Source: Gerris lacustris
Lineage: Eukaryota > Arthropoda > Insecta > Hemiptera > Gerridae
Length of the DNA: 64,000 nucleotides
NCBI GenBank assembly: GCA_951217055.1
Contig: OX578276.1
Span: 62,123,307-62,187,306 of the forward strand
Direction: 5' to 3'
The translations under genes and the position numbers were made by a program. The notes beneath the pieces are model-generated. The model was not told where the DNA came from, did no database searches, and saw only the letters and a program-made list of their open reading frames with translations. Within the stretch, counting starts at the first letter, position 1, and each line of letters opens with the position of its first letter. Positions 49,110 through 61,134 of this stretch are shown in pieces.

Positions 49110-49786
49110 CTTAATATAAATACTACGATGAATTAGTAGATTGTTCCTTGTAGTATAAATTCTTGATTAGTTGGGTCTTTAAAGGAAAATTCAAACGTCT
49201 CACATTTGCGATATTTCGATCCCTCCTTGGATCATTCTCAAGCTGACTAACTAGCTGACTACATTGTCAACTTATTGTTTTCTATAAAGTGTTAAGAAAA
49301 GTTTAATTAAAATCGGACAGATTCTCGTCAATTCACCTGAAATACAGGTACTGTCAATTACACTATTAATTAATAATATCTTAGACATCGAAATATGTAT
49401 ATAAAAAAACCACCAAGAACAACACATATCTACTACATACCCATATGTATGTAGTATGTATGTAGTAGATATGTACCCATATGTATGTAGTAGATATGTG
49501 TTGTTCTTGGTGGTTTTTTTATATACATATTTCGATGTCTAAGATATTATTAATTAATAGTGTAATTGACAGTACCTGTATTTCAGGTGAATTGACGAGA
49601 ATCTGTCCGATTTTAATTAAACTTTTCTTAACACTTTATAGAAAACAATAAGTTGACAATGTAGTCAGCTAGTTAGTCAGCTTGAGAATGATCCAAGGAG
49701 GGATCGAAATATCGCAAATGTGAGACGTTTGAATTTTCCTTTAAAGACCCAACTAATCAAGAATAAATACTACGATTTATATTAAG
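49110..49786. mobile_element. fold-back element, about 680 bp, near-perfect arms
   Basis: The termini CTTAATATAAAT (49110) and ATTTATATTAAG (ending 49786) are inverted. Arms from about 49151-49440 and 49495-49773 are almost identical complements: AACCACCAAGAACAACACAT with ATGTGTTGTTCTTGGTGGTT, and GATCCCTCCTTGGATCATTC with GAATGATCCAAGGAGGGATC. The left end carries about 40 extra bases. The centre has repeats of CATATGTATGTAGTA. Near identity means a very young insertion or ongoing arm conversion. Confidence 0.93.
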
Positions 49787-49853
49787 GGCAATTTTTTTCT
49801 CGGTATTTTTAAAAATGCGTGAGAATAAATAAAATTGTGCTTCTTATAATTCA

Positions 49854-50297
49854 TGCTATTACCTTATTGAGCCGATGAAATGGGTGGATGAATTTAAATG
49901 TATATCTGAGTATCAAGCCGGCTTTAGAAAAGGGTACTCGACAACAGATAATTTGTTTAATTTGATAAGTATCATCAGTATTTTACGGAAAGAAAAGAGA
50001 AGATTATATTGTTTTTTCGTTGATTTTAAAGCGGCTTACGACTCGATAAACCGAAATAGTCTTAGTTACAAACTCAGCAAATTAGGTATTTCATTTAAAA
50101 TGTTAAATCTATTGAGGAATATGTATCAGAATACTACAGCGGGTGTGTGGTGTAAAGACAACGTGTCAGCGAGTTTCGAGACTAAAAACGGATTGCGACA
50201 GGGGTGTTTATTGAGCTGTATACTATTCAACCTGTACATCGACGATTTGGTAGAGGTAATAGGGGGAGGTGTAAAAGAGCCGATGAAAATAACATGA
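49854..50297 (+). pseudogene. non-LTR retrotransposon reverse transcriptase fragment
   Basis: About 145 codons of the RT palm and fingers are open from at least 49854 (first Met at 49875). Recognisable blocks are EYQAGFRKGYSTTDN (the block before motif A), FFVDFKAAYDSI (motif A with its catalytic Asp), and NGLRQGCLLSCILFNLYIDD (motif B). The YADD motif C that should follow is missing, since a TGA at 50295-50297 ends the frame and unrelated repeat DNA begins. The 5' side is cut by the fold-back element ending at 49786. There is no endonuclease or RNase H. The block style suggests a jockey/I/R1-type LINE, but the clade is uncertain. Confidence 0.88.
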
Positions 50298-50550
50298 GCA
50301 AAATCCCATTTTTATAAAAAGCAAATTTTGTGTGCGCACAGCACATGCGCAGTTAGCCAAGTTTTTTTAACATTTTGAAGGGGGTATCAAATAAAAGCTA
50401 CTCATATAAGTAGATTGCAAATATGTCAAAAATATTTTTAAAAAAGATTTTTTTATTGCATTTATAAGTCGGGAAGTATATAGTGTATTTTTCACTGTCT
50501 GTTTCCCGTAGTAAATAATAATTATAATTTGATTTAAATTATTTAAACTT
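50298..50550 (+). repeat. mixed repeat: family D-like part and SINE-tail-like part
   Basis: 50330-50400 carries GTGTGCGCACAGCACATGCG and GGGGGTATCAAATAAAAGCT, the complement-like core of family D. 50486-50548 (TCACTGTCTGTTTCCCG, AATAATAATTATAATTTG) matches the tail behind the tRNA-like head at 25.3 kb. Confidence 0.6.
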
Positions 50551-52244
50551 TCCGTAGTATGAAAACTACCAAAAACTTAAAATTGCATTAATTTAATATT
50601 TTATAATTAAAGTCTCAGAAAAAAAAGTAACTTAACGTTTAAACATCTGGCTAAATTTCTGTGTATTGCTTAAAGTTTAGTGTAGGTCCTAAATTGAGAT
50701 AAAATTGTAAGTCTGAATAATTCATCGATTCAAGGTAACGTTGTTATAAGAAATTATTTCAGGTCTTTTGTTTGGTTTCCACGCTTAGAGAAGGTTAATG
50801 TTTGACTTTATTACGATAAACCTTATTTTTGGTTTATTTTTCGGTTAAAATTTTGTGTAGGCATGGGAACGCCTAGGTTATGTAATATGCGGAGAAGTGC
50901 TGTGTGTGGCTTTAACATACTCACTTGCTAGGGTTTAGGGAGGGAACTAGCGTTTCTTTATGCAAAACGTTTTCACATCTAAAATAGAGGGTTGTTTCTT
51001 AATCTTTTATAATATTCATGTGTGTTTTCAAGCTGCCTACGTTCATATTCTCCCTAGAAATTAATAATCATTGTGAGCGGATTCAGAGAAATGTTTAGTA
51101 TATTTTACTCGTGGGTGATTAATTTATTGCAAAGCAGTTTTCATTTTCTTTCCGCCTGTTTCCTTCACCTTTTTAGGAATAATTATTATGTGTGTTAGTA
51201 TAATATATAATATTATTTTGGCGTTTTACATAGGTATGCTAAACCCGGCAGAGATTTGTGCATCAACGGTTTAGTATCACATAATGCCTTACTTCAAAAT
51301 TGGTTTTGCAAATGTTAACAAGCAACTAGAATTCTAAGTAACTAACCTTCACCCATATCTGTTCTAAGGCTGATGTTGACCCTTCAATCTCTTAACCAAA
51401 CATCCATTAACCTCAATATCATATTTCGTTTGTCTATCAAATAATACGCTGACTGATTTGGTTTATTTCTCTTTGCGAACTGAGGAGATATATAGAATAA
51501 AAGCATAATAGTACTACACTTACAGACTATTCAAATTTCCGGATAGCCTACTTTATTATATCAATTAAAATTAAAAGATTATATGTCATAAATATAAAAA
51601 AGTTTTAAAATATTTGTTACAATTTTAATATGTAATTAAAATAACATTATAATCATTTCAATATGATTTAAATATTAATTAATACTAAAAATAGTTTATA
51701 TTATAATTTTAATGACGTTTCTTAAATCCTTTATCATTAGTCATTTTTATATAGTAAAGTAGTAATAAACGAATTAAATTGATAATGTTTTTTTCAAAAT
51801 AATTTAGTTTAATTTATTTTATAGGTAGTACATATTAATTTTCAATCCACTTAACTCGCCAATTCTCCCTTTTTAACTAAGATATTTATTTTAAATTCTA
51901 CCAAAGCTTAAAAAGGGTTTCGAGGCCTGTGAAGACTCTTCTAAACTCGAGGAAATCCGGTATACATTTTATTATAGTTTTAAGTCACTTTTAAATAAAT
52001 TAGATTCCTTAGCTCTTTAATCTCATTCCTTCCCTCTTTTTAAGGCAAATTTCATTATTCGCTTTGTATAAAAGTTTTTCTTAAGTATTCAATATATACT
52101 TTAATAAATCCCTTTAAAACTGCTTCCTTTTCTTTTTGGTTAACTTTTTATACTTTTTTTTTACTGAGCCTGGTCCAGCGAATAATTTACGTGGTAAATT
52201 CGTTTAAAGTCCCCTTTTTTAATGCGATGCTTCAGTTATTTTCT
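50551..52244. other. AT-rich DNA, no gene seen
   Basis: No feature recognised. Confidence 0.7.
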
Positions 52245-52700
52245 TTTTTTACTTTCTCAAATAAAGAGAAAGTATTAAATGGCGCGAAAATTCGATTTTG
52301 AAATTTTCATGGATTCACACGTTTTGAGGTTAAAAAAAAGTGGTTTTTAAAAAAGTTCTGTTTGACGTCTGTACAGACGCGTGGAGCCTAAACTATACAA
52401 GGCCGATTTTGACGAAATTCGGTATACGAGGCTAAATCGAGAAATGAATTTTAGCTCCAAATTTGGGGGCGCTACCCCAAAAACATTGAAACAACGTGGA
52501 AAAAAGTATTTCTCGAAAAATCTAAAATGTAGTTCATTTAAATACGAATCCAACGAGATGCCTAAAATACTGGGCCGATTTTCACAAAATTTGGCATACA
52601 TGTTCATAAAAATCCCCGTTTTCCCGGGGAAAATCTAGTTCCTGAGAAAATAGCTTTAAACGCGAACGGAGAGAGGCCGGGTTAGATTCCTGTCGAGGAG
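52245..52700 (+). repeat. dispersed repeat family A, better-preserved copy
   Basis: It begins TTACTTTCTCAAATAAAGAG, continues with GGAGCCTAAACTATACAAGG and TTGGGGGCGCTACCCCA, and ends CGAACGGAGAGAGGCCGGG. It is related to 1053-1275. Overlapping frames on both strands (85-86 codons) exist because stops are few here. No protein family is recognised. Confidence 0.65.
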
Positions 52701-52824
52701 AAGTTATTTTTACGAAAAATTGTTTTTATGATACATTTTTATATAATGTTAAATAATTAAATGTACCTACAAAAACTCGAAAACTAATAAAAGGAAATCA
52801 CTAGGCTAAGTAATTATAAACTCG

Positions 52825-53859
<1,035 letters not shown>

Positions 53860-54150
53860 AAAGGTAACAGATCTATCAGTCAGCATGCCGCTCAATTTTT
53901 GCAAACCAAGACATCTTAAAAACTACTCGTCCAATTTTGATGGTTATAATTAGCCCATTGTTGGTCCCATTTAAAACTCAACCCCATAAACATAGATTTA
54001 TTTACACCTTTATCTTCTTAAGAACTTATCTGATTTTTTTTGTTTTTGTTTTTTTGTTTTTTGTTTAATAGATTGTTTGTCGAAAGTAGCGCGCAGATGG
54101 CACCAGATTAATTATAACCGTTTGCGCCCTTCAAATTTTGTTAAATTGAT
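53860..54150 (-). repeat. dispersed repeat family B, minus-strand copy
   Basis: On the minus strand it carries GGGCGCAAACGGTTATAATT, ATCTGCGCGCTACTTTCGAC, TTGCAAAAATTGAGCGGCAT and CTGTTACCTTTGTTAAGCTC, in the same order as at 42.6 kb. An interior part is replaced by an A-rich stretch. Confidence 0.75.
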
Positions 54151-54304
54151 ACATTAATTCATAAAAAAATCTAAACAATTTTTATCAGATTTAATAAACG
54201 GGGAAATAATTAAATAAATTTGACAATAATTGGTTGTAAGAGGTTGAAATCATTAAAGTATATGAAATAGCACGCAAGGAAGCTATGTGCCTCTCTAATC
54301 GACA

Positions 54305-54725
54305 GACTATATTTACATGAATTAAAGTATCAATTTAGCAATATTTATCAAGAGCTGATGGTTGAAATGAATTTGGGGTTATTTGCTGGCTACTTTCGAA
54401 AAACCATTTAAATTTCATAGAAATCAGGTAAGTACTTTTGAAGATATAGGTGTATATTATGTTTGTGTGCATGTGGAAGAGAAACACATGGGCGCAGAAG
54501 ATTGAGGCTTATATGGGACCAACAATAGGCTAATTATAACCTACCATCAACATAACATTAAAATCGGACGAGTAGTTAAGATAATATGTTGGTTCGCAAT
54601 AATTGAACGACAGACCAACAGAGAGACATAGAACCAAAAATGTTCTTTGATGTCCGAAACGGATTTTTGTCTTGGAATTTTTGAAATCGGAGACTTAACA
54701 AATTTATTTAGGTAAGCTTTGAAAC
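54305..54725 (+). repeat. dispersed repeat family B, plus-strand copy
   Basis: ACATGAATTAAAGTATCAAT, GGTTGAAATGAATTTGGGGT, GAAGAGAAACACATGGGCG, AAATCGGACGAGTAG and TTTTTGAAATCGGAGACTTA match the 42.6 kb copy over its whole length. The 3' hairpin is degraded. It lies head-to-head with the copy at 53860-54150. Confidence 0.8.
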
Positions 54726-54730
54726 AAAAT

Positions 54731-57405
54731 CAAAACAATTTTTACAGTTTTATAAAACGGGGTGAAATTAATTAAATTTGACTAAAAAAGGTTGTAAAAG
54801 CATAAAATCATTAAAGTATACGACTTAGGACGCGAGGAAGCTATGCTATGTGCTACACTAATTCTATTTAGTTCATTTACTTAATGCTTAACCAAGTCTT
54901 ACATTAGCATCACAATTTGATGAACATTTGTAGCCTTTTTTAGATATGAAATACCTATATTTGCACAATTTGCATTCTTTCTTTTTTTATAGTAATACTA
55001 TTTTAAAATCTAGTAATTTTTTTATAGTATTTAATACAGTGCATTTGACAAATTAAATTTATCGTATAAAAAGCTAAGTATATATAACTTTTATGGATTA
55101 ATATTAATGATGTTTATTTTATATCGATTCGAAAATATTAGAAGTGAGTTATAAATATGAATGTAGATGACGGTTTGATTGATTACACTGTAATTGGATT
55201 GAGTTGCTTGGTAAGGTGTAGGTGTAGGTTTTTAAATATGAGGCGGAGCTCTCATGTCCGTTAGTATTAGATACAAAGGGCCTTTAAGGATAAGGGTTGA
55301 TTCGGTTAAAGGTGATTGATAACACTGCTGATAATAATGGGTTTGTCGACCTCCTATCCCTTAGGTCGAATCCAAGGCTCATGATCCGGCAAATATTTAG
55401 AACTGGTTTTCTTAGCACGCGACTAGTGTTGTTCCGGACCTATCCACCTCTCTCAATATACCTAAAGCTCACCTATTTCCACCATCCTCAGCCATAAATT
55501 ATGTTATGTGTATATTTTTCGAGGCGAGAATTTTCTTTATACCGTCTTACATAAATTACGTCAATGTTTTCCTTCTTTGTCACCTTCTGTTATTTTTTTT
55601 TTCTTTGGCGAGTTCCCAAATACGTGATAAATATTTTGTGACGTTTTGACAAAATATACTGACTTACAATAAACAGGTCTTATATAAAATCATCTATAAA
55701 GATTGTTTTCGTTCTTATACGTGTATCAAAGAGCATCCGTTCCATCTATATTATTCCCCAGGTAGTCAATGAATGGAGATAACAAAAGTATACACAGAAG
55801 TGTATTAACTAAAGCCACTTTTGTTTCCATTCTATAAAGTTAAATAAAGGTTTCTCTAGTTTATTTTGTAAATTGGCTTTATAAATAGTTTCTATCTATG
55901 ATTTAAATACTTAATTTGGTCAACATGTTAATAGTTAAATTTTTTACTTTATATTTTTTTTCCAGTTTTCTTTTAAAACAAAAAGGTTTGAAATTATTAA
56001 TAAATTTGTTGCTTATTATTATTATTTAGGCTAATAGTTTAACGCAAGTAAGAGCTTAAAATCTTATCTTTATTTTCAAAAGCATTGATGCGAAGTAATA
56101 CAAAAAGCCTTTTCAATTTCGATATTAGTAATTCTTAGGCTTAACGCGTTTCTATGAGGTTTATGATTTCTTACATTTAAATTCTTCTATAGGTTAGAAT
56201 ATTTTGCTAAATATGTATATATTCATATTTTATTGGACAAACTTGAAATCTGCATTATTGATATTGTTTTACTTCTTTTCTAATAATTATCTATTTTTAT
56301 TTATATGACCCTGGAGTAATTCGGTTCTTTTAATAATAATATTAATATGGTTAATTTATGGATATACATGAGTCAAGGTATTCAAGAAAAACACCAGACA
56401 CAAAACCTTTTAATTTGTATTTATATTTTATTTCTATTAATGTATGTGATTACTGTCAAATAACTGACACAATATATTCTAACGTTCTATAACTTCTCTT
56501 GTGAATTTAGTTCACTAAATAATGGAGAAAAGAACAGTCGTGTTAAATGACATTTACACATTCGTAGAAGGTCAAGAGTAAAGGTCTAATCGTTAAAATT
56601 TTAACGAGAGTATAAAATAGAAAAGGGTCATTTAGTAAAATTATATTGAGAGAATTGAAAATTTAATGAAATTTGACTTGAATTGTAATTATATTCTAAT
56701 TTTTGATAATTGATTGAACACTTTGCACTATTTTCTGTTGTATGCAGACAGCGATAACACCTTGGAATAATTGTTATTCTTATCATTTATGAGTTAAATG
56801 CATTGAATAAAATGTCTAGAAGGAAATAGTAATCACGCCTTTTGTTATTCTCATAACATGAAGGGTTATGTGAATATCGGAATCGGTTGAATTGTTTAGT
56901 ACTCTTTGGATAATTTGCTCCTAATGTAATCAGAGTTAGGTTAGATGACTGGTAAGCAAGGAGAAGCTTTCTACCTAAACAGATTTAGCCTGTTTTCAAA
57001 CTGTACGGCATTACCATACTGATATATCATAGGGAATCAGGTCGACAAGCGACAGCCCTACCGCTCCATACGTCATCTTCTACCGTCCGTACCTGTCGAT
57101 GTAATCTAATCGCCTATGTTGCCACCGTATCAAACCTTTTCGTCCGCCTAGAATTTCCATGTCTTATAAATAATTGACTTTAAACGTGATTTGTTGCTAT
57201 GTTTTAGAAATACAATTTTTCCCTTTTTTATTTAACATTTGCAATTTTTAATTTAATATTTAATTAATAGATCAAATAGAATATTATATCAGTATTATTA
57301 TTATAAATCGCTGGTTTTATATTTAATTTTAATTGCATATTAAGTATAGTACATATTAATAAATGTATAAATGCATTCACTAAGCAATGGGTTAAACTCA
57401 AATAT
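54731..57405. other. AT-rich DNA with two mixed-composition islands, no gene seen
   Basis: Stretches at 55200-55500 and 56990-57150 (CAGGTCGACAAGCGACAGCC, CTACCGTCCGTACCTGTCGA) have higher GC and complexity. A 66-codon plus frame occupies the first, but no family is recognised. Confidence 0.5.
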
Positions 57406-57409
57406 ATAT

Positions 57410-58150
57410 ACAGTATGTCCCAGGATCGACTTGACGATACGTGAAGTGACCAAAAAATTTCACTTTTCGACAAAAAGTCATTCTTCATCATCCCTGCTGC
57501 ATGTCTTCAAATGAAGATTTATCGCATTAAAAATTTTGTTCCATGTTACCTGTTCCTAAAAATTACGATTTCTTAAAATCACACAAGAGGGAACTGGTCT
57601 AAATTTTAATTTTATGAAAAAATGTCATTCGTTATAAAAAATTATATTTTTCAAAATAAGAAAGACTATACAAAAAAATAATCATCGTATTTCATCTCCC
57701 CCCACCCCCCCCCCCCCGCTTACCCCACTTTAAATAAAAAGAAAAATTTAAATTAAAAAAAAAGGAATCGTTTTGAGTACAACAATGATTGTTGAATAGA
57801 CATTTTTAGAATTAACATTTTTATTATTTATAGTGAGGTAAGCGGGTAGGGGGAGGGGGAGGGGTGAAATTTAAATGATTATTTTTTTGTATATTCTTTC
57901 TTATTTTGAAAAATATAATTTTTTATAACGAATGACATTTTTTCATAAAATTAAAATTTAGACCAGTTCCCTCTTGTGCGATTTTATGAAATCGTAATTT
58001 TTAGGAACAGGGTACATGGAACAAAATTTTTAATGCGATAAATCTTCATTTGAAGACATGCAGCAGGGATGATCAAGAATTACTTTTTGTCGAAAAATGA
58101 AATTTTTTGGTCACTTCACGTATCGTCAAGTCGATCCTGGGACATACTGT
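57410..58150. mobile_element. fold-back element, 741 bp, near-perfect arms
   Basis: ACAGTATGTCCCAGGATCGA at the left mirrors TCGATCCTGGGACATACTGT at the right. Arms of about 330 bp are nearly identical complements. The centre holds a C-run block (57700-57720) facing a G-run block GGGTAGGGGGAGGGGGAGGG (57844-57863). ATAT occurs on both sides but is uninformative in this context. Terminal ACAG...CTGT and size resemble the CAGGGTG fold-backs, though the sequences differ. Confidence 0.92.
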
Positions 58151-58154
58151 ATAT

Positions 58155-59302
58155 TATAATAAATATTTTTATACCTATTCAAACATATCACAAGCAATTT
58201 TTTCTTGTTGGATGTTACAAAACAACATAACATTGTTGGATGTTACAAAATAATTTAATATGCTTGTAAATATTTAATTTCTACGATTGTGTTTTATATT
58301 ATTACTATGGGAATTTCAAGATTATGCCGCAAATTATATTTTAGTAAATGAAAATTGTAATTACATTAAGTTGAGTAACAAAGTCTTGTATTAAATTAAA
58401 TAGTTTGTTGATATCACCATCCTTATCTTCTAAAAACTGTATGAGTAATTTACCACAAAACATTTAAACATTACACCCTTCATCACGAAAACTAATATAA
58501 AATTGTAAACTTAAAAATCAAATACCTGCTGAAACAAGCAATAACACAATTACTTCTTTCTAAAATAATTTCTTAAATTTAAAATATCTATAATTATAAA
58601 TAATTTTTAATACAACAGTGTCATGCTCATTTCAAACAGCTTGCTTTTAATAATGAATTGTTATTTTAACTCAAAACCTTTTGGTTTTTTTTTCTTTATC
58701 GATGTTTTCTTTAAAACTTTTTTGATAAGAATCCTTTGTCTTTTTTATTTCATCTTCGGAGCTTTCCTTAAAAAGATTTTAATTTAAGAAACTAAATAAT
58801 TTCTAACTATTTATAAATTGATTAAGAAATGAATTTCTCACCATGACGTTATATTTTAAGGTTGAAATATTTCGAATCATTTCTCCGCATAGAACTAATC
58901 GTTGTTGCATTTTTGGTCGAGGGTAAAATTGTAAGATTTCTGAGAAAGTGACCCCATTTCTGTTTCATTTTTTACCAGACCCCACCCCTCGTTCTCTTTG
59001 TAAGAACAATAATTTGAGGCCAGTTTTAAGGAGAGCTAAAAAACCGGTGCCTTTCAAATATGAAAACACTTAATGCTTCCACTGCTTTCATTCGAGCATT
59101 TCAAACCCTCTGGTCCGTTTTTAATTCCTCACCATCTAATTTAAACTTTCTTTCTTTAATTATTTTTTTCCTGGTTTTATTTGAGTTTTTTAAAGGATGA
59201 TATTCTAATGAAGTTAATTCTTTTATTTTAATTAAGGCTTTTTTAGTATTATTTTAATTTTTCTCTTTTATGTAAGTTTTAATTAGAATATCTATAAAAA
59301 AG
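58155..59302. other. AT-rich DNA, no gene seen
   Basis: GTTGGATGTTACAAAA is duplicated at 58207 and 58236. Nothing else is recognised. Confidence 0.65.
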
Positions 59303-59690
59303 AGTCTGTCAATTTGGGGGCACTTAGCTTCCTCGAGTCCTATTTTTGGCCGAATGGTTACATGAGATTTGGGTCTGTTTCGATTCCAATTTCTCTATTT
59401 GGGTCACACATAGTTTTATGCAAAAATTACATTTTCGCAGAGGTTAAAATCAAGATAGAACCATCTTTGAGCTACTCTCCACCTACCATCACCATCCAAA
59501 TTTCGTTTGAATTGGACGATTATTTTTTAAGATATAGTAATTCGCAAAAATATTAAACAACAGATCTATGGAGAGACCAAAAATATTACCTCTTGTCTGT
59601 CTAGGAAATTTCGAACTCGGAGACATAAAGAAATTACGTTCTTCAAAATAATTACAATGCTTCCGTTAACTTTAGTAAGCTCGGAAGCAA
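59303..59690 (+). repeat. dispersed repeat family B, diverged copy
   Basis: The 3' half aligns with the family: TTGAATTGGACGATTAT, GTAATTCGCAAAAATATTAA, ACTCGGAGACATAAAG, and the terminal hairpin GCTTCCGTTAACTTTAGTAA followed by GCTCGGAAGCAATAAAA. The 5' half is more diverged. The 80-codon frame across it is not a gene. Confidence 0.75.
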
Positions 59691-59699
59691 TAAAAAATT

Positions 59700-60041
59700 A
59701 TGTTTTATTATTATTGGTAAAATTTGGTTTAATCTTTAATTATGTATCTTATTTTAAAATATCCCCTTGTCCTTTATTTTAATCCATTACGGTTTTAGTG
59801 AATGTTACGTATTCATCTTTAATAATTTTGCCCTATTAGATAAGATTATCATTTTGTTTTACCTTTGTTCTGAATACGACCAAACAACATAAAAACCTAA
59901 ATCTGGCCAAAGTCCATTCTTAAAAAATCTCCACTTTTTCTATCTATGTTTATAAAGCTATCTCACTGTATGACTCATTCCCTCTCACTATATCTATTTA
60001 CTATCTCTATCTACTACTGCATACCTTTTCTTCATCTTCAG
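59700..60041. other. AT-rich flank of the BEL/Pao element, no gene seen
   Basis: No feature recognised. The exact left boundary of the retrotransposon is unknown. Confidence 0.55.
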
Positions 60042-60693
60042 TGTGCTACTGATTGTGATCAGGGAATTATCTTTATCTAACCATTGTAACCAGTGTCACT
60101 CATGTTAGTGGTTCAACTTAACTTCATCTTAACTTGATATATATTTCACCTTACCTTCATCTTAATCTTAAATTCACCTTAACTTACATCAATTTAAACC
60201 TGTTAAGCAAGATAGTTCCTGTGTTGTGGACTTACATAAATTAATGTGCTGAGGACACATCTCATCTTTCATCAGTTACCAGTTTCTCCTTCATTAATAT
60301 TATCTCATCTTATCAGGTAGCTGACTACTTTTTACACACTCAACTTGACCATCTCTGCCATTTCAACTTATCTCTCAACACCAGCTTACTGTTCATTTAT
60401 CTTTTACTTAACTCCTTTTTATTTATCTTAAACTTCAGAGACTTTAATCATTTTCAGTTTCAGAACTTATATTCATCCTTTTATAAAGAAATTATTATTT
60501 ACATTTTTAATTACTTATATATTTAATACAAAGGATTATCTTTTCTTTAATTGTTTTCATTCTGTGTCTTCTTTTTACCTTGCACAAGCTATTCTTAAGA
60601 ACTCTATTTACAGTCCAAGCTTACCATTGCACCCAGTTTAATCCCCAGTTAGAGGTGGTTAGACGTAGTTATTGCTAGTCCCCTCGCTCTAAC
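60042..60693 (+). mobile_element. candidate 5' LTR of the BEL/Pao element (boundaries tentative)
   Basis: An unusually T/C-rich sequence starting TGTGCTACTG and ending TCTAACA (60693) has the TG...CA form of an LTR. It is followed by TTTATTTGGTCGATTTGGGC, which is placed like a primer-binding or leader site. The 3' LTR lies outside the window, so neither the ends nor the target duplication can be checked. Confidence 0.3.
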
Positions 60694-60959
60694 ATTTATT
60701 TGGTCGATTTGGGCCGGACCCTTAAAATCAATTGGGTCTTTTTTATTATCAAAATTTTAATTTCACCCTTAGTTAAATTATATTTTATTGTGTTAGTAAA
60801 GAATTATTTTATTTTCAACTTTATTATAAGTTATCCTTTTCCATTATAATTATTAACTTGTGCTTGGTAATAATCATTTTTGTTAATTTAATAGAGAGCT
60901 ATTTCTTTTCATTATCTCATATAACTTTTAATAATCATATTATTATTCAATTAACATTT

Positions 60960-61134
60960 ATAATTTCTTTCATAATTTAAAATCTTTTATAGTTTAAAAT
61001 CCTTTATAATTTAAAATCTTGTCATTTTTAAAATCATTTATATTTTAAAATCTTTTAAAATTTAAATTCTCTTATAATTTAAAATCTTTTTTAATTTACT
61101 TTATTGCATTATTTAAAATCTTTTATAATTTAAA
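60960..61134 (+). repeat. short tandem repeats in the BEL/Pao leader
   Basis: About eight imperfect copies of a 16-22 base unit, TTATAATTTAAAATCTTT and variants, fill the leader just before the start codon. The last copy, TTATAATTTAAAATGG, supplies the ATG itself. Confidence 0.85.

Noticed and set aside
52347..52638. Overlapping 85-86 codon frames
   Set aside because: They lie in dispersed repeat family A, and the diverged copy at 1.05 kb does not preserve either frame.
59314..59556. 80-codon plus-strand frame
   Set aside because: It lies in family B repeat sequence, and no frame is shared with the other copies.
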